A stretch of DNA of 15,881 nt from Acidimicrobiaceae bacterium (GCA_025463965.1 JAODBN010000102.1:1-15881), one strand, 5' to 3'; counted from the first letter of the stretch, positions 1-8,160 are shown. Notes: generated from the letters alone by a model not told the origin. Numbers and translations are program-made.

Positions 1-1505
1 ACGAGCTCGGCTCGGGCCCGGGCGTCGTAGTCCAGGAGGCGCCACAGCCAGCGACGGACCAGCCGTTCGACCGAGGCGAGGTCTTCGACCTCGCAGAGCA
101 CCTGGTAGATACCGAGGTCGTCGAAGAGCGTTGCCGCTTGCTTTCCGCCGGTGCTCTTCTGCATCTTGAGCGCCAGCTGTGCCTCTCGGTAGGAGCGGCG
201 AAAGTCGGCTACGTCATCGCAACGGCCTCCGACACCAGCCCTGCAGCCGGGCGTGCCGAGCCGCTCCGCCGCCGCGGCGCGCAGCTCTTCCCACGGCACC
301 TCTGCATCGGCGAGGAGCACGACCGTCCCCGAGCGGACCGCGAGTAGCGAGCCGGCGCGTAGCGCCTCGGCGGCCCGGCGTGCCGCATCGAGCAGCGCTT
401 GCTCGCCGCGCGCTCCCCACGGGCTCTCGAACACGACAACTCGGTGCGGGCGGGACAAGTCGTATCCGAGAAGCTGGGCCATCGCCTGGGCGTGGCGATC
501 GTCGGCCCCGGCGAGGAGCTCACCCAGAAGATCGCGGCCCCTTCGGGACTGGGTCTCCGCGAGGCTGTGGAGGCGGGCCAGATCCATCGCCAGCACGGTC
601 GCGCCGTGCTCGAGGGCGAGCTGTTCGGCCGTGCCCGCCGTGCCCTCGGGGTCCAGCAGGGCGAGCAGTCCGACGAGGTCCTCTCGCGGCCTTGCGACCG
701 CGATGAGCCGGCCCCGATATCGGAAGGTGCGTCCGTCGCGCATCGCCCGCTCGAGCACCTCCTTGGGGGGCCTGTGGCTATCCCTCGGGTGCTCCGGCGG
801 CGCGCCCAGACCAGCCCACGCGGTGAGGTTGCCGCGGGAATCCTCGATCACCGTCGAGTACCCGGTGAGCTCGAAGAGCGCCTCCGCGATCCCCTGCGGC
901 CCTTCTCCGGCGATTGCGACGCGCGTCAGGCGCTCATGGATCTCCATGCTCTGCTGCAGCGCCATCACGACCGCTGCAAGCTCCTCCGCCCCGCGCCGGT
1001 CCTGGTGGTTGAGCCGGGCATTGGCAAGGGCAAGCGCGGTCTGGTGCGCCAGTCCTTCGATCAGAAAGGTCTCGTGCTTTGCTGGCCTGCGCGGCGCGCA
1101 GACAACGAGGAACCCGCTGAACCCCCCGGCGATGGTGAGCGCGAACGCGAAGGACCAGCGCCACTTCTTGAGCTGGAGTGGACCGCCGCCCGGGCCGAGG
1201 GGTGCGATCGCGGCGACGAGCTCGTTTTCGTCCTCACTGATGCCGGCACTCTCCTCCAGCGGGATCCAGGTCCCGTCGAGCTGGACGCCCGCTGCTCGAA
1301 AGGGACCGAGGGTCGGCACCGCGCACATCGACAGGTTGAGAATCGTGCGTTCGTCGAGCTCCTGGCTCATCAGCGTCGACAACCGGAGCAGGCCCCGAAG
1401 CAACGAGAGTTCCTCTTCGGACCTGGGAGCGTCGGCGTTGCCCACCTCCCCCGCGAGCTCGGAGGTCACGGTCAACGCCTGCTCGCGCGCGCATGACCCT
1501 GGCAC
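1..1505 (-). CDS. PucR/CdaR-family transcriptional regulator with N-terminal GAF-like domain (3' end outside window)
   Basis: About 501 codons are visible and the 3' end runs off the left edge. I translated the minus strand by hand. Residues about 30-155 look like a GAF-type sensor domain ending in GLAHQTALALANARL. HERLTRVAIAG (from residue 190) opens a second sensor-like segment. LLGYDLSRPHRVVVFE (from about residue 345), SYREAQLAL (438) and LFDDLGIY (460) are hallmarks of the GGDEF-like/PucR core. The visible part ends in LLDYDARARAEL, the usual lead-in to the C-terminal PucR helix-turn-helix, which lies outside the window. Family members are cytosolic DNA-binding activators of purine, sugar-diacid or amino-acid catabolism genes; the ligand here cannot be read. 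The start is set at GTG 1505, 9 bases inside the first in-frame stop (1515-1517) and after a purine-rich GAGAAGAG. GTG 1469 is an alternative. The gene is divergent from a diguanylate cyclase. Confidence 0.88.
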   Translation of the reverse strand, partial: MPGSCAREQALTVTSELAGEVGNADAPRSEEELSLLRGLLRLSTLMSQELDERTILNLSMCAVPTLGPFRAAGVQLDGTWIPLEESAGISEDENELVAAIAPLGPGGGPLQLKKWRWSFAFALTIAGGFSGFLVVCAPRRPAKHETFLIEGLAHQTALALANARLNHQDRRGAEELAAVVMALQQSMEIHERLTRVAIAGEGPQGIAEALFELTGYSTVIEDSRGNLTAWAGLGAPPEHPRDSHRPPKEVLERAMRDGRTFRYRGRLIAVARPREDLVGLLALLDPEGTAGTAEQLALEHGATVLAMDLARLHSLAETQSRRGRDLLGELLAGADDRHAQAMAQLLGYDLSRPHRVVVFESPWGARGEQALLDAARRAAEALRAGSLLAVRSGTVVLLADAEVPWEELRAAAAERLGTPGCRAGVGGRCDDVADFRRSYREAQLALKMQKSTGGKQAATLFDDLGIYQVLCEVEDLASVERLVRRWLWRLLDYDARARAEL

Positions 1506-2002
1506 GTTCTCTTCTCAGCGAGACCGAGCCGATGTCCCGGCCGCTCGAACGATGAAGCGAGGGCCGGCCCCGGACGCCATGGCACCGGACGGTCTCCACC
1601 TTGGACCGTCGGTGGCCCGCCTGCCCACCGTCGCCCGGCCGGCGCGGCTTTGCAATCTGACGCGCGCGGGCAAGAGCACACGCGCAGCGCGTCGGGGCAC
1701 GCGCAGGGGCGATTCGCCCGTCCCCGCTCGGGGGCGCTGCGCAAACGACCGACCATGGCCTGCACCCCAGTCTCCCCTCGCGAATCCCGAGAGATGCGCG
1801 AAGAGCCAAAGGGGAGGTACCACCGGCACGCTCGCTGGAAACCCTCGCCGACTCTCGGCCGGCGTTGTCCGCTGGCCGCTCTCGGTGATTACCGCTGAGC
1901 GCAAAGCATCTGGCGACTACTCTCAGCGTCGAACCGGCATGGCGGCAGCGGGAAGCGGACCTCGAGTTGCGACCAGACCCTGACTCTGGACACGACCCCG
2001 GG
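1506..2002. other. Divergent intergenic region, no convincing gene
   Basis: This stretch of almost 500 bp separates the PucR-family gene from the diguanylate cyclase. Its open frames translate to Arg/Pro/Ser/Gly-rich text with no recognisable domain, as expected of random high-GC DNA. It presumably holds both divergent promoters, but I could not identify convincing -35/-10 boxes. A short inverted repeat, GGGCGA-T-TCGCCC, lies at 1707-1719. CTCTCGG occurs twice between about 1855 and 1890. The 5' part of the cyclase could extend back to a TTG at 1967. Confidence 0.6.
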
Positions 2003-3625
2003 ATGGGCGCCGTGAATGCGCCCACTCCCGAGCAGACCGCGCGCGAGCGCGAGGAGGCTCGCTGGCGCGTCTTCCGCCTCATCCAGCAAATCCAGGCCGC
2101 TGAGCCCGGCGCAGGAGACATGGTCCGCTCGATCGGCGAGGACGCCGAGCGTCGCGGCTGGGACGAGGTCGCACGGGCCGCGATCTTCGGCGGCGCGGTG
2201 GAGGTGTGGTTCCAGGGCAAGGACGACCTGGCCGGGGCGTTCGGCAACCTGATCGAGCGCAGCATCGAGGACGGTGACCCGCTGCTGCTGGCGGTCGGCC
2301 TGGCGATGCGCTCCGAGCAGGGGATGATCGAGAACGATCCGGTCGCCGCAGCGACCGGCGAAGTCGACCTGGCGCGAGCGGTGGTGCTCGTCGAGCAGGC
2401 GAGTGACGAGCCGCTCGAGCACATCACCGCCCACACCGCGTGCGGCATCGCCTTTGCCAGCCGGTGGCTGTTCGAGCTGAGCGACGAGCAGTACGCCGCG
2501 GCGCTCGAGGTGGGAGCGTCAGCTCCGCCGGGGAGCCTCGACTTCCTCCTCGCCCCGGTCGCTTTCAACCGCATCGAGCTTCAGGTCGGCTGGGCCGCCA
2601 TGCTCCGCCAGCTCGGCGAACAAGAGGGGGCTCGGGAGCGTTCCGACGCCTGGCCGGCGCTCGCCGCCGCGGCGCAGCGCTATGAGCTCCCCGAGGTGTG
2701 GCAGGCCGAGCTCGAGGCGTTCGGGCTCCTCTTCGGCGCGATCACGGGCCAAGATGTGGCCGACGAGGCCCGCAGCAGGCTCAAGTCACTGGCCAGCCTG
2801 CCGGTGAACTCCCCGCGGCCGCCGGGTCTGCTCATGCTCGCGGCGGCGATCGCGGACTTCGACGCCGGCCGACCGCTCGACTCGGCCAGCGTCGAGGCGG
2901 CCGTCGAGGCCGTCGATCCGTCCGCCTACGCCCAGGTCTACGACCTCGCCCTGTTCCTCGCCGCCGAGGTGGAAGCGAGCACCGGCTCGGCTGCTGGCCT
3001 GCGCTATGCCCGGCGGCAGCTCGCGCAGCACTGGGCCAGCCGTCTCTCGTCTCTCGGCGCCATGCGGTCGCGGATCGAGGCCGAGCGGCTTTCCTCCGAG
3101 CGCGAGTTGCTCCACCGCCACGCCAACCTGGACGATCTGACCGGCATCGGCAACCGCCGGGCGCTCGAGGGCTACCTCGCCGATCTCGAGCTCCGCCGGG
3201 TCCCGACCGTGGCGCTGATCCTGATCGACGTGGACGCCTTCAAGGACATCAACGACCAGAACGGCCACATCGCCGGCGACGCCGTGCTCGTCGGCATCGC
3301 CCGTCTACTGGAGCGCAACATCCGTTCCAGTGATCTCGCGGTTCGCCTCGGCGGAGACGAGTTCGCGGTCGTGCTCGCGGACACCGACCTCGAGTCGGCA
3401 CACGAGCGGGCGAGGAGCTTTCTCGCCCACGTGCACGAGCAAGGAGTGGGCGAAGCCGCCCCGGGGGTGGTCGTCTCGCTCAGCGCGGGAGTCGCGGCGG
3501 GTGCACCGGCGAGCATCGCCGAGATGCGCGCCGAAGCGGACATCGCCCTTTACCGGGCGAAGGCGGCGGGAGGCCGCTCGGCGTTGCCGACCGAGCAGTG
3601 GTCGGGCCGCGCCTCGAGCGCTTAG
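2003..3625 (+). CDS. Soluble diguanylate cyclase: N-terminal helical-repeat region plus GGDEF domain
   Basis: The 540-residue product should make cyclic di-GMP from two GTP. The C-terminal catalytic domain starts at DDLTGIGNRR (377-386), has the metal-binding IDVDAFKDIND segment (D409, D411) and an intact GGDEF active site (450-454). RSSD (R441, D444) sits exactly five residues before GGDEF, which is the RxxD inhibitory site for product feedback. A final ADIALYRAKAAG helix completes the domain. The first ~350 residues are Ala/Leu/Glu-rich helices resembling TPR-like repeats, followed by a likely coiled coil (RIEAERLSSERELLHRHANL). No membrane segment or signal peptide is seen, so it should be cytosolic, and no EAL domain follows. 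ATG 2003 was chosen as start; GTG 2012 and TTG 1967 are alternatives and no Shine-Dalgarno site is decisive. Its stop overlaps tail-to-tail with the downstream glycosyltransferase. Confidence 0.93.
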   Translation: MGAVNAPTPEQTAREREEARWRVFRLIQQIQAAEPGAGDMVRSIGEDAERRGWDEVARAAIFGGAVEVWFQGKDDLAGAFGNLIERSIEDGDPLLLAVGLAMRSEQGMIENDPVAAATGEVDLARAVVLVEQASDEPLEHITAHTACGIAFASRWLFELSDEQYAAALEVGASAPPGSLDFLLAPVAFNRIELQVGWAAMLRQLGEQEGARERSDAWPALAAAAQRYELPEVWQAELEAFGLLFGAITGQDVADEARSRLKSLASLPVNSPRPPGLLMLAAAIADFDAGRPLDSASVEAAVEAVDPSAYAQVYDLALFLAAEVEASTGSAAGLRYARRQLAQHWASRLSSLGAMRSRIEAERLSSERELLHRHANLDDLTGIGNRRALEGYLADLELRRVPTVALILIDVDAFKDINDQNGHIAGDAVLVGIARLLERNIRSSDLAVRLGGDEFAVVLADTDLESAHERARSFLAHVHEQGVGEAAPGVVVSLSAGVAAGAPASIAEMRAEADIALYRAKAAGGRSALPTEQWSGRASSA

Positions 3626-4971
3626 CTGCGGCGCCCGCGCAGGTAGGAAACGGGCCCGGCGGCCATGCCCTTCAGCTCGATCCAGCGATAGGGCGGCCGT
3701 GACGGCTCAGGTCGCTCGGGAGCCGTCACCGCATCGAGCCCGTCATGGCCGTCGAGCTTGGCAGGCACAGCCAGCGCGCGACCGGTCTTGTTCACGCCGT
3801 CTGTCCACGCTCGGCGCATGCGTCGGACTCCGACCGGGAGGCGGCGAAGGAGCTGGGGACGGCTCACGGGATCGAGGAGATGCTTGGTGAGCAGCGCCGT
3901 GTATCCCAGCCCGTAGGTGTAGAGCTGGCGCGCAAGTGCCTCCGGCTCCTCGCGGTGCACGTGCCAGACGAGGGCGGCGGGCTCGTAGGCAATGGCCCTG
4001 CCGCTGAGCAGCACGCGCAGGAACAGGTCCAGGTCCTCGCCTCCGCCAGCACGAGACCCGGCGCCGAGGGCGGGATCGAATCCTCCGAGGTGCTCGGCGA
4101 GTCCCCGCTCGATCGCGAAGTTGGCCCCGGTGCCGAGCACTCCTGGGTTGTAGGGGTAGAGCGAGTTGTCGCCGGGACGGCGCTCGAGGTCGTAGACGCG
4201 AGGCTGCAGCCCACCGGACCAGGAGAGCCACCGGTCGAAGTAGCGCTGCGACTCGGTGAGCAGCGATGCTGCAGGCACCAGCCCGGTCACCGCACCGACG
4301 TCGGGCCCGCGCGAGATGCCCCTCGCAATGGCGCGCAGCCAGAGCGGGTCGACCAGGGTGTCGTCGTCGGTGAAGGCGAGCCAGGGATGGCGAGCCTGAT
4401 GCAGCCCGGTATTTCTTGCTCGCGAGAGACCCATTTCGGGCTCGACGGCATAGCGAAGGCGAGGGTCCTCGGCGCCCCGCTTCTCGACGATCGCGCGGGA
4501 GTCGACGTCCGGCCCGTTGTCCACCACCACGACCTCGTAGTCGGGATAGTCGAGGCGCAGCAGGGCGTCGATGCAGGCCTGCAATTTCTCCGGCCGGAAC
4601 CGGGTGCACACGATGACCGACATCGGCGGACCGCTCTCGGGCAGCACTGCTTCGCTCGCACAGCTCATCGCAACCCCGAGGCCGCCCGTCGCCAAGGCGT
4701 CGGGCTCGGCGAGACCGTCGACGCGAGCGTGCTCTCGGATCTGAGGACCGAGCCGTTGCCACAGCGCCTCGCGCAGCGCCACGTCCTCGATGCCGTCGGT
4801 TCCCGAGACGACGTCGACGAAGCCGATCGGCTGATGGTGGAACGTCGCGAGAACGTGGGCCCTGGAAGCCCCGTCCACGTCCTCCGGCCGGACCGGCTGG
4901 ACCCGAATCGGCTCGGAAATTTCGACGTGGCCCACCCAGGTCGGGACGTCTTCTGCGCTCGGGATGCTCAT
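3622..4971 (-). CDS. Family 2 glycosyltransferase with ~115-residue N-terminal extension
   Basis: 449 residues. The GT-A fold begins at MSVIVCTRFRPEKL (117) and continues with EVVVVDNGP (146), GLSRARNTGL (181) and the metal/nucleotide-sugar motif FTDDDTLVD (DDD at 202-204). GGGEDLDLFLRVL (E312, D313) is the likely catalytic acidic pair, and WHVHREEPEALARQ follows at 336. These are features of GT2 inverting transferases that move sugars from nucleotide-sugar donors. No clear membrane segment is visible, so it is probably cytosolic or peripheral. Residues 1-115 precede the catalytic fold and contain a beta-rich stretch (VRPEDVDGASRAHVLATFHH); similar N-terminal parts occur in other actinobacterial GT2 proteins, but I cannot assign a function. 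It is the last gene of a three-gene operon: its ATG overlaps the upstream protease stop as ATGA. Acceptor and sugar are unknown. Confidence 0.9.
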   Translation of the reverse strand: MSIPSAEDVPTWVGHVEISEPIRVQPVRPEDVDGASRAHVLATFHHQPIGFVDVVSGTDGIEDVALREALWQRLGPQIREHARVDGLAEPDALATGGLGVAMSCASEAVLPESGPPMSVIVCTRFRPEKLQACIDALLRLDYPDYEVVVVDNGPDVDSRAIVEKRGAEDPRLRYAVEPEMGLSRARNTGLHQARHPWLAFTDDDTLVDPLWLRAIARGISRGPDVGAVTGLVPAASLLTESQRYFDRWLSWSGGLQPRVYDLERRPGDNSLYPYNPGVLGTGANFAIERGLAEHLGGFDPALGAGSRAGGGEDLDLFLRVLLSGRAIAYEPAALVWHVHREEPEALARQLYTYGLGYTALLTKHLLDPVSRPQLLRRLPVGVRRMRRAWTDGVNKTGRALAVPAKLDGHDGLDAVTAPERPEPSRPPYRWIELKGMAAGPVSYLRGRRS

Positions 4972-7457
4972 CAGTTGGGCAGGCTGAGCGCCGGCTCCTC
5001 CTCGATCGACGGAAGCTGCGGAAGCGGGATGTCGAGCTGGATCCGGGCCTTGTGCGCCGCCACCACCGCTGCGTGATACGCCTCGGCGACTTCGCTGAAG
5101 GTCTGCTCATGGTAGCGCCGGCCGTCGACGAACGGACCCGGCCGGCCCTCGACGATCGCTGCCACGTCTTCGCCGGTGATCGTCTTGTGCTGTTCGAGCG
5201 CATGGGCGACGGCCAGCACCTGGGTCCGGTTCTCCGTCAGCAGCCGCTCGGTCCGCTCGAGCAGCTCGGCGAGCTTCACCTCGATGCGCCCACCCAGGCT
5301 CTGGTTGTTGAGGAGGTCCTTCTCGCCCTTGTCGCGCCCGCTCGTTCCACCGCCGCCGCCGACGCCTGCCTGCTGGGTGACCTCGTGGCTGGCGACGGTC
5401 TGGCCCATCCCCCAGTAGCCCTCCATGAAGGTGGCGATACGAGTGGCGCTTGCGAGGTCACCGCTCACTCCCGAGGCGGAGTCGCCGTCGAAGAACATGC
5501 GCTCTCCGGCCAAGCTGGCGAGCGAGACCATGATGTCGGACTCAAAGTCGGACTTCCACATGGTGAAGGTGTCCTCGGCACGCACGTGCTTGACCATGCC
5601 GAGATAGTCGCCGCCCTTCTCGATGGTGGCGACGTCGATGGCCCAGTCCTTCGGCAGTCGTGCCGCCGCCACGGCGTGGCAGGCCTCGTGGATCGCCACC
5701 GCGTGGCGCTCTCGCTCGATGTACTCGACGTCCTCGGGGGGACCGAGCTCCTTCAGCTGCTTGGCCTTCAGCACGTCCTGCCAGCTGATCCGGTCCCGGT
5801 TCTCCCGGATGGCGTTGATCAGCGACTCATTGACGAGGTCCTTGATGGACGCCCCGGTCGCGTAGGGGGTCATGGTGGCCAAACGGTCGAGCTCATCGGC
5901 CGTGAGGTCGTTGGCAACTTTGGAGAAGTAGCCCTGGTAGGTGCGGATCCGGCCCGCCTTGGAGGGGTAGCCGACCTTGTAGATGCGGTCGATGCGGCCC
6001 GGGCGCAACATCGCCTCGTCCAGCGAGTCGGGCATGTTGGTCGCCATGATGATGAGGATCCGGTACTTCGGCGGAGGCTTGGGGCGCATCCCAAGCAGCC
6101 GGCGGACCACCCGGTTGAAAAAGCCCCGCGGCTTGCTCAGGCCGGAGATCTCCGAGAGAAGCGACTGGAGCGTGCCCATGCCGCCGCCGCCGCTCATCGC
6201 GCCGGCCATCATCTGGCTCACGCGGCCGCGCGCCGGCTCGGGTCCGGACGAGCCGTTGGCGGCCTCGGCGAACAAGTGGCTCGCCGTCGCCGGCGACAGG
6301 TAGGTGCTCCCGTGGCAGGCGCTCTCGGCGGGGAACGTCGCAGAAAACGTCGGCGCGATGCTGGCCTTCGGACCGAAGACGCCACCGGCGGTGAGCGCTC
6401 CACGGTTGCCGAGCGAGTCGGCCTCGTCGAAGAACACCACCACGCCGCCGTAGCGCAACGCCAGGCGGCGGAGCTTTCGGAACAGGCTCTTCACTTTCAA
6501 GATGCCCACTCCCATGAACATGTTGATGAAGGCGCCGGGATCGACGAAGACGAACGGGTTCTGGGTCTCGCCAGCGACGGCCTCGGCGATGAGCGTCTTG
6601 CCGGTGCCAGGAGGGCCCCAGAGCAAGATGCCGCCCGGAACGTAGCCACCTCGCGACTCGATGGCCTCGGGGTCCTTCAAGAAGATGATGTTCTCCTTCA
6701 CCCGGTCGAGCACGGCGTCTTGGCCCCACACGTCGTTGAACCGGGTCTTCACGTCCCCGGGGTAGTAGACGTCCACACCGCCGCGGGACATCACCCAGAA
6801 GATCCCGATGATCTGGATCATCCCGAACAGCAATCCGAACATCAGCTGGAAGGCGAAAGGCAGCGCGGTGTAGAGCGCCGCGGGCACCTGGAACAGGGAC
6901 ACCGCCGGGGAGGTGTGGAAGACGGCGCCGAGGATCACCGCCAGGACGAAGAGCCAGAGCAGCACGCGAAGCGCCCGCCCCATTCGGAAGCGGTTCCAGT
7001 CGCCCATGCGGGTGGAGAGGCGCCCGAGACGCCCGAACACGCCCCGGGTCCACAGCCGGTGCCAGCGCGCCGAATGCTCGCTCGTCTTGTAGTGGAGCTG
7101 GCGGAGCAGCTCGAAGCCGATGAGCGCCTCGAGCCACCAAAGGGACCGCAGCTCGTGGGAGAGGACGTCGCGGAACGGCTCTATCGGGTTGTTCGTGGCG
7201 GTTCCCCAAGTCAGCACCCACCACAGCGCGACCAGCAGGAACAGGATCTTGATCCGGTCCCACGTCCCAAGGCGCGGCCGGACAGCGGGCTCGCCGAGCG
7301 AGGGGGCGGTGGTGGGGTCGAGCTCGGGGAGCTCGAGGGTGCTCGTCGCCTGTGGCGCGTGCCCGCCGCGTCCGTTGCTGGCGGGCTCATGGCCTTCGTC
7401 GGGGCCTCCCTGTGTGGGCGGCCCTCCAGGGTCCTCCGGAGGTGTCCAGTCGCTCAT
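4971..7457 (-). CDS. FtsH-like membrane AAA+ ATPase / M41 zinc metalloprotease with enlarged ATPase domain
   Basis: 828 residues. An N-terminal Pro/Gly-rich tail (1-60) precedes three likely membrane segments (about 69-85, 161-181 and 200-223), unlike the two of classical FtsH. The AAA+ module has Walker A GPPGTGKT (281-288), the pore motif MFMGVG (313-318), Walker B VVFFDEAD (340-347) and a second region of homology TNMPDSLDEAMLRPGRIDR with both arginine fingers (473-491). The M41 protease part has HEACH (590-594) and SGDLASAT, where D667 fits the third zinc ligand. It should therefore unfold and degrade membrane or membrane-near proteins using ATP. Residues about 351-465 are a long insertion between Walker B and the second region of homology, where E. 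coli FtsH has only about 40 residues. A Gly-rich loop (around 700) interrupts the protease domain. The gene lies between a lipoprotein and a GT2 gene, with ATGA overlaps on both sides. Confidence 0.92.
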   Translation of the reverse strand: MSDWTPPEDPGGPPTQGGPDEGHEPASNGRGGHAPQATSTLELPELDPTTAPSLGEPAVRPRLGTWDRIKILFLLVALWWVLTWGTATNNPIEPFRDVLSHELRSLWWLEALIGFELLRQLHYKTSEHSARWHRLWTRGVFGRLGRLSTRMGDWNRFRMGRALRVLLWLFVLAVILGAVFHTSPAVSLFQVPAALYTALPFAFQLMFGLLFGMIQIIGIFWVMSRGGVDVYYPGDVKTRFNDVWGQDAVLDRVKENIIFLKDPEAIESRGGYVPGGILLWGPPGTGKTLIAEAVAGETQNPFVFVDPGAFINMFMGVGILKVKSLFRKLRRLALRYGGVVVFFDEADSLGNRGALTAGGVFGPKASIAPTFSATFPAESACHGSTYLSPATASHLFAEAANGSSGPEPARGRVSQMMAGAMSGGGGMGTLQSLLSEISGLSKPRGFFNRVVRRLLGMRPKPPPKYRILIIMATNMPDSLDEAMLRPGRIDRIYKVGYPSKAGRIRTYQGYFSKVANDLTADELDRLATMTPYATGASIKDLVNESLINAIRENRDRISWQDVLKAKQLKELGPPEDVEYIERERHAVAIHEACHAVAAARLPKDWAIDVATIEKGGDYLGMVKHVRAEDTFTMWKSDFESDIMVSLASLAGERMFFDGDSASGVSGDLASATRIATFMEGYWGMGQTVASHEVTQQAGVGGGGGTSGRDKGEKDLLNNQSLGGRIEVKLAELLERTERLLTENRTQVLAVAHALEQHKTITGEDVAAIVEGRPGPFVDGRRYHEQTFSEVAEAYHAAVVAAHKARIQLDIPLPQLPSIEEEPALSLPN

Positions 7458-8158
7458 CTCGCCAGCTCCTTTACCGTCCAGGAGGTCAAAATCTGGTTGA
7501 TCAGTCCCGTGTTGGGTCCCCAGCAGCTGGCTCGGCAGCTGAGTTCGATGCCGAACAGCCAGTTCGTCTGGGGGTCGACGGCGACCACTTGGCCGAACGT
7601 GGTGACCAGGCCGTTCTTACCCGAGATGTCCACCACCATCTTGCTCCCCCGGATCCCCCCCGACTTGGTGAATTCGTTGTAGGAGAGCACGTTGAACTGG
7701 TTGCTGGTGGACGACAGGGGGTCGGTCCCGAGGAATGTCTGGCGGAGCGCCGACAGCGACATCGTGTCTCGCTCGCTCGTACCGAGCTGCCGGGCAAAGG
7801 CCTCGCCCTCGGGCTGGCGGCTGCCGGGGTTGCCGACGTCCTTCAGCTTGGTCTTCGACGAGGCCGAGAAGTACAGGAGCCACGCGCCCGCCTCGATGGT
7901 CTTGATCTGGCTGCGGCTGAGCTTGCCATTCGTCGCCTCGATGACCTGGGCCGAGTCGAAGGTCTTCCACCGGGAAGGCAGCTTGAAGTAGAGCTGGGTG
8001 TTGTCGCTGCTGTGGTGCGTGAAGTAGGCGAAGCCCGTGCTCAGACAGCCGGTGAGAACGATGGGAAGGCTCGCCGCGAGCCCGACCGCGGCGAGACGCG
8101 CCTTGGGGGGCCGGTGGCGATTCCTCGTCCCTCGCTCGTCGCGCGTCCTTGTCCGCAT
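7454..8158 (-). CDS. Small secreted lipoprotein, possibly PsbP/LpqN-like
   Basis: 234 residues. A very basic N-terminus (MRTRTRDERGTRNRHRPPK) is followed by a hydrophobic stretch and the lipobox LTGC (35-38), so the mature protein should be lipidated at C38 and anchored outside the membrane. The mature domain starts LYFKLPSRWKTF and ends LINQILTSWTVKEL. This resembles the opening and closing strands of PsbP/Mog1-like or LpqN-type lipoprotein domains, but the match is by eye and weak. Two cysteines close together (ELSCRASCWG) could form a disulfide. ATG 8158 is preferred over upstream in-frame starts because AAGGGGAG lies just upstream and the signal peptide begins there. It is the first gene of the operon with the FtsH-like protease, whose ATG overlaps its stop as ATGA, so it may be a partner, adaptor or substrate sensor of that protease (inference). 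Confidence 0.82.
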   Translation of the reverse strand: MRTRTRDERGTRNRHRPPKARLAAVGLAASLPIVLTGCLSTGFAYFTHHSSDNTQLYFKLPSRWKTFDSAQVIEATNGKLSRSQIKTIEAGAWLLYFSASSKTKLKDVGNPGSRQPEGEAFARQLGTSERDTMSLSALRQTFLGTDPLSSTSNQFNVLSYNEFTKSGGIRGSKMVVDISGKNGLVTTFGQVVAVDPQTNWLFGIELSCRASCWGPNTGLINQILTSWTVKELAR

Positions 8159-8160
8159 GG

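Noticed and set aside
1515..1904. A 129-codon minus-strand frame directly upstream of the PucR-family gene
   Set aside because: It needs a TTG start, has no visible ribosome site, and its Arg/Pro/Ser-rich translation has no domain or good codon pattern.
6063..6407. Intein as explanation for the insertion in the FtsH-like ATPase
   Set aside because: It is far too short for an intein, has no Cys/Ser splice start followed by a terminal His-Asn, and contains the normal TLQSLLSEISG helix of the ATPase.
7580..7607. GGCGACCAC and GTGGTGACC half-sites in inverted orientation, resembling the 26-bp palindrome
   Set aside because: They lie inside the lipoprotein coding sequence where Val-Val and Val-Thr-Thr codons create them. 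One half is imperfect and the 10-bp spacing differs from the gapless palindrome.
5052..7682. An 876-codon open frame on the plus strand, antisense to the FtsH-like gene
   Set aside because: It is a shadow of a clearly recognised protease on the other strand; its translation is Gly/His/Arg/Glu-rich with no domain. Long antisense frames are expected at this GC content.
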